Of a stretch of DNA of 64,000 bases, positions 23,501 through 34,065 are shown one piece after another (positions within the stretch are counted from its first letter, which is position 1; the number at the start of each line of letters is the position of its first letter). A program made the position numbers and the translations under genes. The notes beneath the pieces are model-generated. The model had not been told where the DNA came from. It did not search any database and worked only from the letters and a program-made list of their open reading frames with translations. Source of the stretch: Haliotis asinina (Eukaryota; Mollusca; Gastropoda; Lepetellida; Haliotidae); contig NC_090282.1 in assembly GCF_037392515.1 (NCBI RefSeq), positions 34,461,054 to 34,525,053 on the forward strand, given 5' to 3'.

Positions 23501-25322
23501 TGTTCAATAGGTCATTTCACTTAAATTAGGATTGGGATGGGTTGATGGTTTTATTGACATCCCCTTCCCATAATTTTGCAACATAATTTCAAATATAATT
23601 ACATGTAAAACATTGTTCACCATCGCCCCTTGTATATGAGCATATGAGTGCACAACTGATGACCCCCCACCTCCCAAGAACAAAATGTATGACCCCTAGC
23701 CATAAATTATGGACGGTCCCCTATAATTTTATGGTACAGGAAATAATCATCCACCCTAAAATTACAGGCGTGTTTATTTTAAAGACGGATTTGTTTTTAT
23801 TCTTTTTCCATCGCTTGGATAATGCACTAAAACGGCGTTAGATTGAACTGACATACCATATGATAGGTCAATAACTACTTGCATCTAAGCCATGAAGCAT
23901 ACAAGTCCGACCTGCAACAGGTGTCGGTTGTCGTGTGGTTTGATCACATGGTGAGTGAATCATTCTTTAGAGCATCACATGTCTGTAGCAAATCAATAGC
24001 TCGCAGTTTCTGCATGCGATGATTTCTCGGTTCATATGCACTAAGTTAGAGGACTTGAGATTGAAATGTCAATGAAACCCAAAGGTCACTTTGCTCTGGC
24101 TAGTAGTGGAAGCTACCGTCTCAAGGGACGAATAGATGGAAATTGCACGGTCGAACAATCCGGCATGTTATTACACTCTGCGGTCGGCAATTTTTGTATC
24201 AAAGATCCAATGCAGTTGCTTCTCTTAACTGACGCTGTACTATCTACTTGCGCGTTAATCGGTACCCCATGGACTCACGTGACCTCTGAACATATATATT
24301 ATGTGGAACTATAGCCTGGCTAAGTGAGTGTTACAAGAAGGGCAGAGTGTGAGTTGGGCGTCCTCACACATACCAACTAAACAGCAAAATGAGGACTCAG
24401 TCGAGCTGAGTTTCTCATCGTTTTGAAGACTATTGTTAGACTAGTGTAGAATTTGTATACTGCCCCCCCCCCCCCCCCCCATCAGAATGAATGTGTGTGT
24501 CCGTGCGCGCGTGCGTGTATGCGTGCTAGGGTAGGTGTGTGCGTGTGCGGACATGTGTAGGCTGGTGGACGGATATGTTTACGTACCTTCCAGTGGTACT
24601 CATTATACAGGATGCGTGAGTGAGTGAGTGAGTGAGTGAGTGAGTGAGTGAGTCTAGCTTTACGCCGCTTGTAGCTATATTCCAGCAATATCACTTGGGA
24701 GCATCGGAAATAGGCTTGACTGTACCCACTGACTAAACCCAATGAATTCTCACTTTCAAATGCATATTTATGATACTTTGTACGGATCAGTCTGCAACCA
24801 AACAAGTTATACACATTGCGTTGCAAATATGTATCTATGTGCTGCCAACATGTGTTGTGAGAATATACGGTAACCATGCATAATGAATACATTATCATGA
24901 AGATATGCCCAGCAGTAGATGTACAGAAACACATGGCACAAAATCACGTTCGCGTTAAGGTGAACTATAGAAAAGTTTCAGACACACGCAGAAGAGCCAC
25001 TAAATCCTGCTATGATTTGCCCACCCTTGTTTTGTACAGAGCAGATATAAACACATAAACAACGCAAACGGTAAAACCAACTCGTCTGGCCACAAGAAGC
25101 AGTTACCTCAGACAACTACTCTGGCACTTTCAGCGCCTGATTAAACACTAAGAGTAAGTGTTATCGACTTACAAGTAATACAGAAAGAGACTTACCATGT
25201 TTTTCAAGATAATCGGGATAGTTTTGCACTAAGCATTTCACATATTCCATCATCTCATCAAACCTCTCCCCTTGTTCTGCTAACTGAATCCGCGCCAACA
25301 TCCTTTCCGGACTTTCAGCCAT
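20531..25322 (-). CDS. 14-3-3 protein, divergent copy D (six coding exons, 255 aa)
   Basis: Phosphoserine/threonine-binding dimeric adaptor of the 14-3-3 family. Exons in transcription order: 25322-25196, 23498-23260, 23028-22905, 22150-21987, 21378-21283, 20548-20531. All introns are GT-AG, with phases 1,0,1,0,0. Start is ATG at 25322 ('MAESPERMLARIQLAEQGER'). Groove residues matching zeta K49, R56, R127, Y128 and N173 are K53, R60, R151, Y152 and N197. The residue matching E180 is Thr204. Helix I reads 'VIKNNVK' rather than the usual 'LLRDNLT', and the tail is only SWTSE, coded by an 18-nt final exon. Residues about 71-100 form a charged Gly/Lys-rich loop much longer than usual. The exon-5 donor is weak (AAG|GTTGGT), and the exon-2 acceptor is AAG with a poor pyrimidine tract. 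The frame is open throughout, so I call it a real, fast-evolving gene. Expression is unknown. Confidence 0.88.
20629..20672 (-). mobile_element. SINE family 1 tail fragment
   Basis: Reads 'aagccgcttttagcaatatt' and 'ccagcaatatcacggct'. It lies 81 bp upstream of the last exon of 14-3-3 copy D, within the intron. Confidence 0.7.
21053..21248 (+). mobile_element. SINE family 2 in intron of 14-3-3 copy D
   Basis: Contains 'aaggcgactaacggcatcgc', 'tgatcactggattgtgaggt' and the tail 'cgaatattgctcagtgcggc'. Its end lies only about 35 bp from the donor of the 96-bp exon (21283). It is inserted antisense to the gene. Confidence 0.85.
21695..21856 (-). mobile_element. SINE family 2 in intron of 14-3-3 copy D
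   Basis: GTGA run, then 'tgcactcagcaatattccag', 'tatggcggcggtctgtaaat' and 'gacaatccagtgatcacc'. The end is truncated after 'cccgttattcacctcttac'. Confidence 0.85.
24459..24740 (-). repeat. poly-C, GT-rich and GTGA tracts plus SINE family 1 remnant
   Basis: A poly-C run of about 20 bp at 24462-24480 precedes a GT/GC-rich stretch to about 24550. A (GTGA)n run occupies 24614-24652, followed by 'ttacgccgcttgtagctata' and 'ttccagcaatatcac', which is the tail and body of a family 1 SINE. Everything lies in the first intron of copy D. Confidence 0.8.
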
Positions 25323-25826
25323 GATGTGTGATTTTGTCCCAACTACTCTATAATTTATAATTGTCGTGAGCTTTCATCTAATAAATGTTGTATGAACCCT
25401 TCCTTGTGAGATACCACCCGCGCCTAGACAGACATATGGTCAGGCTGGAACCTGAAAGGTTACTTATGTTGTTGTACCAAACATCCTTTAGAACACCAAC
25501 TGCTCATGGCGGGAACACGGTCGTTCATGCATGCAGTTCCTCCTTGTATTTCCTGAGTCTTCTTTTCCAATCGATAGTTTACTTGCTGTTTTACAGGTAT
25601 CGATAACTGATTAATAAATTAATAGGTTGACGGGTACATTGTTCTTACCTTTCTATTCAAACAATTTCAAAATATCGATCTCGTGTGTCAGAAGGAGGGA
25701 TGGATGATATGGTGTTCTTTCAGCTACGTCAACAGAGTTTGTTTTGTTACAGTGAGTCTTCCTCTCTGTAACACCACAAGGAGACCTGTGACGATCCGAG
25801 GTGGAATAGGTCTTCAGCAAGATATG
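25323..25826. other. upstream region of 14-3-3 copy D
   Basis: Presumed promoter and 5' UTR side of copy D. No TATA box or initiator could be assigned with confidence, and no other gene is visible. Confidence 0.35.
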
Positions 25827-25984
25827 CTTGCCATGAAAGGCTAACCTGATCGGGTGGTCAGACTCGCTGACGTGGTTGACACATGTCATCGGTTTCCAAT
25901 TGCGCAGATCGATGCTCATGCTGTTGGTCACTAGATTGTATGGTCCAGCCTCGATTATTTACAGACCGCCGCCATATAGCTGAA
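25827..25984 (+). mobile_element. SINE family 2
   Basis: Contains 'ctgatcgggtggtcagactc', 'cagatcgatgctcatgctgt' and 'ttatttacagaccgccgcc', ending at 'atatagctgaa'. Confidence 0.82.
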
Positions 25985-26949
25985 AAAATAAACTCACCCA
26001 CTCAGTGGGAGGAGAACAAGTAGATTAATGATCCTAGGCACCTCGCGCCGCTTCCTAGTAGGACTACTTGTTCGAAGAGTCTCACAGAAACGTTCTCATT
26101 TGCAAACTACATCATGTTTCTTTGTTGGGCTGTTTCTAGCTCAGAATAAGCTGGATTTAAAGACGTTTTGAAAAAAATGTCCTTTAAACCCCATCGTTCT
26201 GGCATAATCTGAGAGAAGAGCCAAAAGTCATACGTCTTTGACTATTAAACCATGAAGCAAGCTTATTGTTCTAACATAAGATTTGCAATGAAGTAGATCT
26301 GGGATTCGAACTGACAATAACCATTTCCTGCCAAAACCAAGACATGTACAGTTCATTTCACCGACCATCAGATAATAAATAACTGATCGGTTTAAAGAAC
26401 ATTCAAGAACCTCTCTAATTTGTAGCACAAACCACATTATGATAGAGATACACTTGCACGCTGTGGTCGACTCAACCTAGTTCATGTACTATTACTGCCG
26501 TATCGATCTTGTAATATTAAAATATGCGTCTGTCTCCTTGGGAGATAGTTGACAGAAACTGGTAGTCCGGTAAACGCGTCCGTGGATAAATGACCCATTT
26601 GCACAAATTGATGTAGACGACACGCGGCTGATGGATAGCGCCAAACGGAACTGCTCGGAAAGACAACTGACACATGCCGGAACGGGGCGGCATTCCAGCA
26701 GAAACAACACTAAAAGAGCGTTAAGATTACTTCGTACATAACATCAACTTTAGGACACTTCCGCTTCACTCTTCTTTTGACTTAGCATTCACTCATCTGC
26801 TCACTCTGAACAGTTCTCCAACATCATGTCAGATTCAGCAAATCGGAGATACCTCTGGCTTTGCGGATATCCTGACACATGTATGTTCCTATCTTGTCAT
26901 TTGGCAGTGTCAGATGCCCGATCTGTCTCTGAGTAACCCGATATTTGAA
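25985..26949. other. no recognisable gene
   Basis: Spacer between copies C and D. Two overlapping minus-strand frames near 26480-26710 show no domain or splice context. Confidence 0.4.
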
Positions 26950-27252
26950 ACGCAAGCGTATCTCAACTTTTGTCACGTTTGTCTACCTCACTCGACAACG
27001 GACACGTGTGTCCGCCTCACCTGGCACTTGAAACATGTATCTCTGTCACCCACTACTTGAAACATGTGTCTATCTCACCCGACACTTGACACGAGTGTCT
27101 ACCTCACCTGACACTTGGCACATGTGTCTCTAGCCACTACTTGAAACATGTGTCCACCTCACCCGACATTTGACATGTGTGTCTATCTCACCCACTACCT
27201 GGAACATATGTCTCTCTCACCCACTACTTGAAACATGTGTCTACCTCATCCT
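26950..27252 (+). repeat. minisatellite, ~28-30 bp unit, about ten copies
   Basis: Units follow 'acttgaaacatgtgtctacc' then 'tcacccgac', with many substitutions and some 'acatgtgtctctcac' variants. The array lies in the spacer downstream of copy C. Confidence 0.85.
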
Positions 27253-27689
27253 ACTGTTATGCCCTGTTATCTCTCTCTAATATATGCGATTTCTAACTGG
27301 TGTATGTGTCTATGTAACCTGTTAGGGACAATTTGAGGGCATTAGTCACTATAAAGATAATACTTTATATTTGTTTGAAAGCTTGACGGAGCTATAAAAA
27401 ATAGTTCGTAGGATGGTCGAGGTCACTGTCTAGGTCGTGACTGAGCTGGGCTAACTAGTAGATAGGTAAATACAAAGAAATGTAAATAGGGTGTTTCCTT
27501 TTTGCGTCTTCAGATGATATCATCCAGTAGTTACAAAGCTTTAGTTTTGCAAAGAAGTGAAGCAAGAGGGGAAAACGTGACATGGACAAATCAACTCCAT
27601 GTATACATAGTACCTATTAAGTGCCGCTTACGTATTACATGTGTTCTGCTTGCAAATACTATTATTACGTCTTGCTATATAACCCCCCA

Positions 27690-27787
27690 ACACACACACA
27701 CACACACACACATACCTCCCCCCGCCGTCAAATTGCTAGAGTATTGTTAAAAGTGGCGTAAACCATATTCACTCACTCACTCACTCT
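27690..27787 (+). repeat. (CA)n microsatellite and SINE family 1 tail with CACT run
   Basis: A (CA)n run of 21 bp (27691-27711) is followed by 'attgctagagtattgttaaa' and 'agtggcgtaaacc', the family 1 tail, and a CACT run. Confidence 0.75.
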
Positions 27788-27934
27788 TGAGTTTGGTGAC
27801 TGGCTATTCCTTCTCTAAACATCTTCGACACAATGGTATATGAATGTCTCTAAACCCAGCTCTACGCCATGAAGGGAAAAAGCGTTACGTTAACTGCAAT
27901 CTGGCGTCCGATTTGGAGGTGACCACTGGATGCG

Positions 27935-28060
27935 GATAGGTATTCAAATAGCTAATTCGTTCACTCCTGACGCCAAAGTGTCAAGGTTGATTCCCACAAG
28001 AGGTGCTCATACCGTGATACTCCTGAAATGCTGCTAAAAACACTATACTCATCTACCCAC
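27935..28060 (+). mobile_element. degraded SINE family 1
   Basis: A decayed tRNA-like head ('ttcactcctgacgccaaagt', 'ggttgattcccac') is followed by 'taccgtgatactcctgaaat' and 'gctgctaaaaaca'. Confidence 0.6.
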
Positions 28061-28839
28061 TATAACGTTCCACGTTTGCAGTTTCCCAGTGCCCGAGGTA
28101 GAATATATATCTCTCTTGTGTCAGTCTGAAACAAGACGAGTTGTGACAAATGAAACAGTCAAGACATTATTTAGAGTATCCACTTTTATTTCTTCATACT
28201 CAGCAGTAAATATTGGATTGATCTTACCACATACTCCCGCATACAGTTCTTTTGAAGCGAATATTTATAACTTAATGCATAATAAGTAAATGTGTTGTGA
28301 AATCAATAAAAAGAATTTAAAATAAAAAGTTTGTGGTGAGCTTACGAAACTCTTTGTCATCGTTCTAACACAACTGTGTGTATAAAAGTATGTATTGCCT
28401 TAAATTATTATTACATGACTACGTGTTGTGTAAATGATTCAGTAGACTTGAAAACTTCATATAATAGACAAATAAAATAGGCCAACACGGTAATAATATC
28501 TCAAAGGTCAGAGGTCACATACAAACTACAAGTAGAAGAAAGCTATTCATGGATTGTGGAATGGGAAGTTGTGATAGTTCACATTCTCCTTAAGTTCGGT
28601 GAGCATAAACATTATAGATTTATACCATTGTTAACAAATAATACTAAAGGTGATCAATTGAAACTTTCAGCTAACATAATAAGTGTATTGATGTTAGCAA
28701 ATGCTTTCAACAATGACTCTCTGGTGATCAATTTTATGACATAAAGGGTTTGCTCAGAGCGCTTCCAAACATCAATAAGTTCAGTATATGAAAGTAAACT
28801 GATGGTGCACATCCAGTGTTTGAAGTAACGGACTCTGCA

Positions 28840-31800
28840 TCAATCTGTACTGTCATCTGGGTCCTCCGAAGTCCATAACTAGAAAATAGAACAGAAAAAG
28901 CTCTCTCAACCAATTAAATTACAATTTATTTGTATCAGTTCATATTCAGACTAAGGACTAATTACAACATTGAATGCGTATGATAGCGATCGTACTGTCC
29001 CCAAGTGAAATAAGATTTTGATTACTAGCACCTGTTAGAAGTAACATGCTGTAACATCACCATTGTTACGATCACAACATGGCCAAAGACTGAAGCGTTT
29101 GTCAAACTCAGGTATTAGATAAATAAATGACATCGATAGTGATAGCATATAGATTATTAACAGGTCATTTGGGAAGTGGATCCAGATCATGATGAAGTTA
29201 TTCAGGGTATCTCAGAACTCCCTGTTCTTATCAATATGTCATCACAGAAAGTTATATTGGGTCATCAAGTTAATATCGTGACTTAAAGAGGTATTTCGAG
29301 TCTCCAGTTCGAGATGTTGTGATGTGTGAACAGCGTGACGTGGCGAAACCTACCGTTAGGTTATCTCTGATGAGCTGGAGTATCTGGGTGCTGCTCTTGT
29401 AGTTGGTTTCATCAAGGTTGTCCAGATCTGCAATGGCCGCGTCGAACGCCTGAAAGATTAAGAAGGCTAGGGTCTGTGATGAATGTTATGTGGCGCGTGA
29501 GTCCACGGGTATAGTGACTGAGTGAGTTTACTGTTACCCTGCTTTAAGCTATATTCTAGCAATGTCAAGGCACCGGGCACCTATAATGGGCTTCACATAT
29601 TGAATACATGTGAGGAATCGAACCCGGGTTTCGAACGAACCCACTAGGTTACCCCATCGCTCTAACACCAGTGAAGTTCCGGATCGAAACTTTAACAACC
29701 ATCGTTTCTCCAGATCGGGTGATCAGACTCCTAACTATGCTTAATACATATCCAAATTGTGTGGATAGAATTTCTAATAACCAACCGATCAAAACGGAAG
29801 AATAGTAGCAACGACCAGCATTGCTAAGACCTACTAAGACTTTATCAATAGTTCCTTCACTTTAAGCCTTTTTGATCTGGTAAAAGACTTCATGGGGTAA
29901 CAACTTGGAGCAAATGAACATAGGATTTCAGAGGTGACCTCTGTGTATTTTGGGGTCTCGATATATCTTTCACGCTATCTTCAACTTTCATGCACATTAT
30001 AACTAACCTGTCTTTCAAAACGTCTAACATACCCCCATATCGTGGATGTACTGACCGATTTGGCTATTTTACAAGCATGGTGGCGATTCTCTGCAATCTC
30101 ATAGTAGAACACAGACATGTTGAGAGCCAGACCAAGCTTCTCTGGATGGGTCGGTGGCATTGATTCCACCTCAGTCGCGGCTCCTTTATAAAACTCCTCT
30201 GCATTTTTCACTGACGCTGAAATATTAACACATATCAGTTTATATCGCGTGCCTTTAAAACTCAGTATCATCAAACGGCATTAAAGAGACTAAAACTCGA
30301 TATTACCTGCTTTTTTGTCGCCTGTTTGAATTTCCGCCATATATCGAGAGTAATCTCCCTTGGTTTTGAGAAGACTGACCTTCGCATCCATCGTAGTTGC
30401 AACTTTGATTAAATGTGTGTCGATAATGTCCTAGTCAGGATCAAAAAAAGAGAATTAGGATATAACAGTTCATGTAAAACTATTTCAGTAAAAATATTAG
30501 GTTCACATATTTACACCATTAAAGGACAGATGTATTACAAGTACAGAGAAAGGTCAAAACCACTTGCAACTCGCGGTTATAAAGCAGGGATGTTGATGAT
30601 TGCTGGATAACATATAATTCATCCCAAAACATGGTAAATATGTAATAAACATATGATACCACTATCTCTGTGCAGTACTTTGTGAGCTCGTCTTCGATCT
30701 TTGCCAAAAACCGTTTCGTGATGTCTTTCTTCCTCTCGTTGGTGACCTGAGGTAGACTGTTGATGATTCTCCACGAACAGCGTCGGTGCCCGACACAGTT
30801 CTTGTAGGCGATCGACAGGAACTTCAGCTGACCTGGAACACGAACATTTTTTATAGACGAAAAGAGTCTAAACAGTACAGATTCTATTGGCCATGGTGCT
30901 GTTCCTTTAGTTAACTACAGGTCATGCCAGTTTGAGTTCCTGAAGACAACTGTCCTTGAACTTTGAACTAGCCCAGAACGAAAGAACCTATGGGTTACAA
31001 ACTGTACCTTCACCTGTCCTAGACAACAGAGATCATCTAAGTTATAAACCGTGACTTCACCTGTCCTAGACAACAGAGATCATCTAAGTTATAAACCGTG
31101 ACTTCACCTGTCCTAGACAACAGAGATAGTCTAAGTTATAAACCGTGACTTCACCTGTCCTAGACAACAGAGATCATCTAAGTTATAAACCGTGCCTTCA
31201 ATGGGCCGAGAACTAAACTACCAGCATATTATAATCTGTACCTTCACCTGTCCTAGACAACAGAAATCATCTAAGTTATAAACCGTGCCTTCAATGGGCC
31301 GAGAACTAAACTACCAGCATATTATAAACTGTACCTTCACCTGTCCTAGACAACAGAGATCATGTTGGCTACAGGTGCAATTTCCGCTGATCTTGTACAA
31401 AAGTTTGGGCTACGTTAAAACTGGACGTATTGTTGCTCTGAAACCGGAATTTTACAAACTGGTACTTCAGCTGGTCTACAAAACAGATCCTGCAGAATAT
31501 ATAAAGCATCTACAATTAGTTTGGGGTCAGATATCCTGTATGTTATACACTGTAGCGTCAGTGGACCTGGGACAAGGAAACAGTAACTTCAGTTGACCTG
31601 GAACACGTGGTCCTGTGTGTTAACGTATGACGGGAGATCTCGCAGAATAAAGACAAGCGACTACGCCGTTGCCAACTACTGCTTGGTCCAGTACAACATT
31701 AACACCACTTTATATAGCAAACATCGTTTCGGTGTGTTGGTTCGAAGCTATGATGTTGGAGATAGATGGTTTCTTTACAACAGTGCCAGTGCGACAAATT

Positions 31801-32205
31801 AGTTAGCAAGTTGTCGCATGATCTCTCTCTCTCTCTAAAATACATGAATACAATATTCACAAACGTGTTTACGACAATAATATTGATGTTAACGATTGAG
31901 TAAACAAAAACATTCCTCCCTATAATCACATCAGAGTTACAACATGTGATCCACGACATGTTACGGCGTAATGGGTGCATTCTATTTAATGCTTATCTGG
32001 GGCCCAGATGAGTTCAGGTCATACGGTGTGTTCTCTGTGGCAGACCTTAGGACAACAGAGATAATGCCAGCTCACCTTCTTTAATGAAATAATCCGGGTA
32101 ATCTCGGACCAAACGCTTCACAACTTCCAGCATGTCTGTGTATCGTTCGGCACACTCAGCCATCTTCATTTTATGAAGCAGCTTCTCCCGTTCACTCAAA
32201 GGCAT
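28840..32205 (-). CDS. 14-3-3 protein, divergent copy C (six coding exons, 240 aa)
   Basis: Exons in transcription order: 32205-32076, 30832-30660, 30430-30307, 30216-30056, 29449-29354, 28878-28840. All introns are GT-AG, with phases 1,0,1,0,0, identical to copy D. Start is ATG at 32205 ('[20 protein letters not shown]'). Phosphopeptide-groove residues are K54, R61, R130, Y131, N175 and E182 (zeta K49, R56, R127, Y128, N173, E180), and helix I reads '[13 protein letters not shown]', so the binding groove is complete. The tail is EDPDDSTD, shorter than that of copy A. '[10 protein letters not shown]' has Lys where zeta has '[10 protein letters not shown]'. Lengths match the family (~245 aa). 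A minus-strand AATAAA at 28185-28190 is a possible poly(A) signal. The first intron carries an unusual tandem array (30960-31610). Frames are intact, so it is probably a functional paralogue. Confidence 0.9.
29513..29663 (-). mobile_element. SINE family 1 in intron of 14-3-3 copy C
   Basis: Contains 'gctttaagctatattctagc', 'ataatgggcttcacatattg' and the head 'ggaatcgaacccgggtttcg'. It lies between the exons at 29449 and 30056. Confidence 0.82.
30960..31610 (-). repeat. 47-bp tandem array resembling the splice acceptor of the next exon
   Basis: Core units of 47 bp start at 31031, 31078 and so on. On the minus strand each unit reads 'tctctgttgtctag' followed by 'gacaggtgaagtcacgg'. The true acceptor of exon 2 of copy C reads 'cgtgttccag' then 'gtcagctgaagttcctg' at about 30844-30816. 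A closer duplicate, 'cgtgttccag' then 'gtcaactgaagttactg', lies at about 31607-31581. Longer units with 'aatgggccgagaactaaact' appear twice near 31200 and 31290. The array seems to derive from the intron-exon boundary itself. Confidence 0.75.
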
Positions 32206-32723
32206 ATTTGTAGAATTAACGCCTGTGTTCTTGACTGATAGTACTGTAGGTACGCCACTTAACTCCCTCTGCATGTATCCCACACAACTCCAACTTTACA
32301 ATAGATACCATTACGTTATACTGAGTAAGGGCCATTCTGTTTACTACTTTGGCCCTGATAGACTATATATCCCGTTGTAGTACAATAGCATTATTGATGA
32401 AGTGTATATTCATTGATTAGGCGGAGAGTCATTCACCCGTGCAAGCATCTCGATCGTGTCGAAAACTACTAGACTGCTGCTTATTAATATAAAAACACCA
32501 ATAACTACGATTTATAGGGTTGATGTTAATAACCTATTACAGGCTGTTAATACATACATATAGGAATGTGAGCTGTTGCATCATCGAGCTGACGGCCACG
32601 TGGTGAGGTATTGATTCTTGGAAGCGAGCTTTGGACGAAGTGTTGTTGGAGAATGTAAATATATGTGAAAAGGTTCTGTGATCTAGACAAATATAGCGTG
32701 GAAATACATAGTGCTGGTTGGCT

Positions 32724-32921
32724 GCTGTTTAAAGCCGCACTCAGTAATATTCCAGCTGTATGGCGGAGGTCTGTAAAGTATCGAGTCTGGACGACACCGT
32801 TCAGTGATCAGCAGCATGGGCACCGATCTACGACACTGGGATGCGATAATATTTGTCAACCAAGTCAGCGGGTCTGACCACCCGATTCCGTTGGTCATCT
32901 CTAACGACAAGCATGGGTTGA
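32724..32921 (-). mobile_element. SINE family 2 upstream of 14-3-3 copy C
   Basis: 'aagccgcactcagtaatatt', 'tgtatggcggaggtctgtaa', 'ggtctgaccacccgattccg' and 'cgacaagcatgggttgacc'. Confidence 0.85.
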
Positions 32922-33020
32922 CCTTGGTCTAATGGTTAGCTGAAGGTACCCATGGTGATCACTGAGCTTTACATGAGTAAGGTGTTGAACGTAGCATTCA
33001 GGATTATTTCGTGCACATCA

Positions 33021-33140
33021 GTGAGTGTGGTTTTAAGCTGACATGTACGGTAACAGCTTAAGGAACTTAACACATTGTACTGAAGGGAATCGATCCCGGA
33101 TCCTTTGGTGGGAAGAGCGAACGCCTTAACCACTAGGAAA
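33021..33140 (-). mobile_element. SINE family 1, internally shortened
   Basis: A 'gtgagtgtggttttaagctg' tail and a head with 'gggaatcgatcccggatcc' and 'cgccttaaccactagga'. Confidence 0.7.
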
Positions 33141-33279
33141 CATTCAGCATTATTCCAGGTATGTTACCTAGTGAGTGAGGTTTGATGGCGTGATATCTCA
33201 ATAATGTCACGGTTGGGGACACCAGGAATGAACTTCACTCAATGTTCCCATTTTACCTATACAGGGCCCACCCATCTGT

Positions 33280-33440
33280 TTTGGTGTGTGTGCGTGCGTA
33301 CGTCGAGTGGCGCGGTGTGTGTGGTATGTTTGAGGCGTGTGATTTGTTGCGGGGGGGTGGGGAGGGGGGCAGGGGAGGTGTGTGTGTCTGTCTGTCTCTC
33401 TCTCTCACTGTGTGCGTGCGTGCGTGCGTGCGTGTGTGTT
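33280..33440. repeat. GT/GC- and G-rich low-complexity tract
   Basis: 'gtgcgtgcgtgcgtgcgtgc' and 'gggggggtggggaggggggc' stretches are joined by a short TCTC run. The G-rich part could form G-quadruplex. Confidence 0.8.
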
Positions 33441-33479
33441 TTGGGTAGGTTTGGATTACGAACGGTGGCATGGTGGGAA

Positions 33480-33600
33480 CCAGAACCAGCGACTTTGGAC
33501 CAGATAATGTTGGACGTAATAAACATCGATGTACATCCATCAGTTCTGTTTGGATTCCTTTTGTCGCCTCTTACGACAAGCATATGCAGGTCACCGCTTT
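33480..33600 (-). mobile_element. degraded SINE family 2 fragment
   Basis: Only 'gactttggaccagataatgt' and 'gtcgcctcttacgacaagca' remain recognisable. Confidence 0.5.
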
Positions 33601-33689
33601 TCAGACACTGCGTGGAGGGTAGAACTACAATCTTCAATAAAATCTCTGTCATAAAGAGATAACTTCACTGACACTGACATTGCATCCTT

Positions 33690-33695
33690 TTTATT
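33690..33695 (-). terminator. candidate poly(A) signal of 14-3-3 copy B
   Basis: AATAAA on the minus strand, 371 bp downstream of the stop codon of copy B. The position is plausible but transcript ends are unknown. Confidence 0.35.
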
Positions 33696-34065
33696 GCACA
33701 AAACAAAACCAGATAAAATGGGTTTTATATATTACAAACCCTTTACGTCGCTTGAGACAACGGTTAACCCATATTTAAGATTGATATGCAAGTAAACATC
33801 TACGAAAAAAGGAGTCAGCTCCAGCTACTAGGCTAGAATCGATGTCAATAACGCCCAACACATCTCCTACACCATCAGACCTCGACCCACAACAGTCTGC
33901 CTCCGACATATGGTGGCGATACCACCCACTCCGGAACGATTCCAGTTTAGAATAATACAGGTGTTGGTGTGACATGTAGTTAGAATCCTGTCGAATCACA
34001 AATTGGACAAACGCGACAAACGTTCCCCTGTCAACGTCCGTCAGACTGGCGATATGCCTTCCCTC

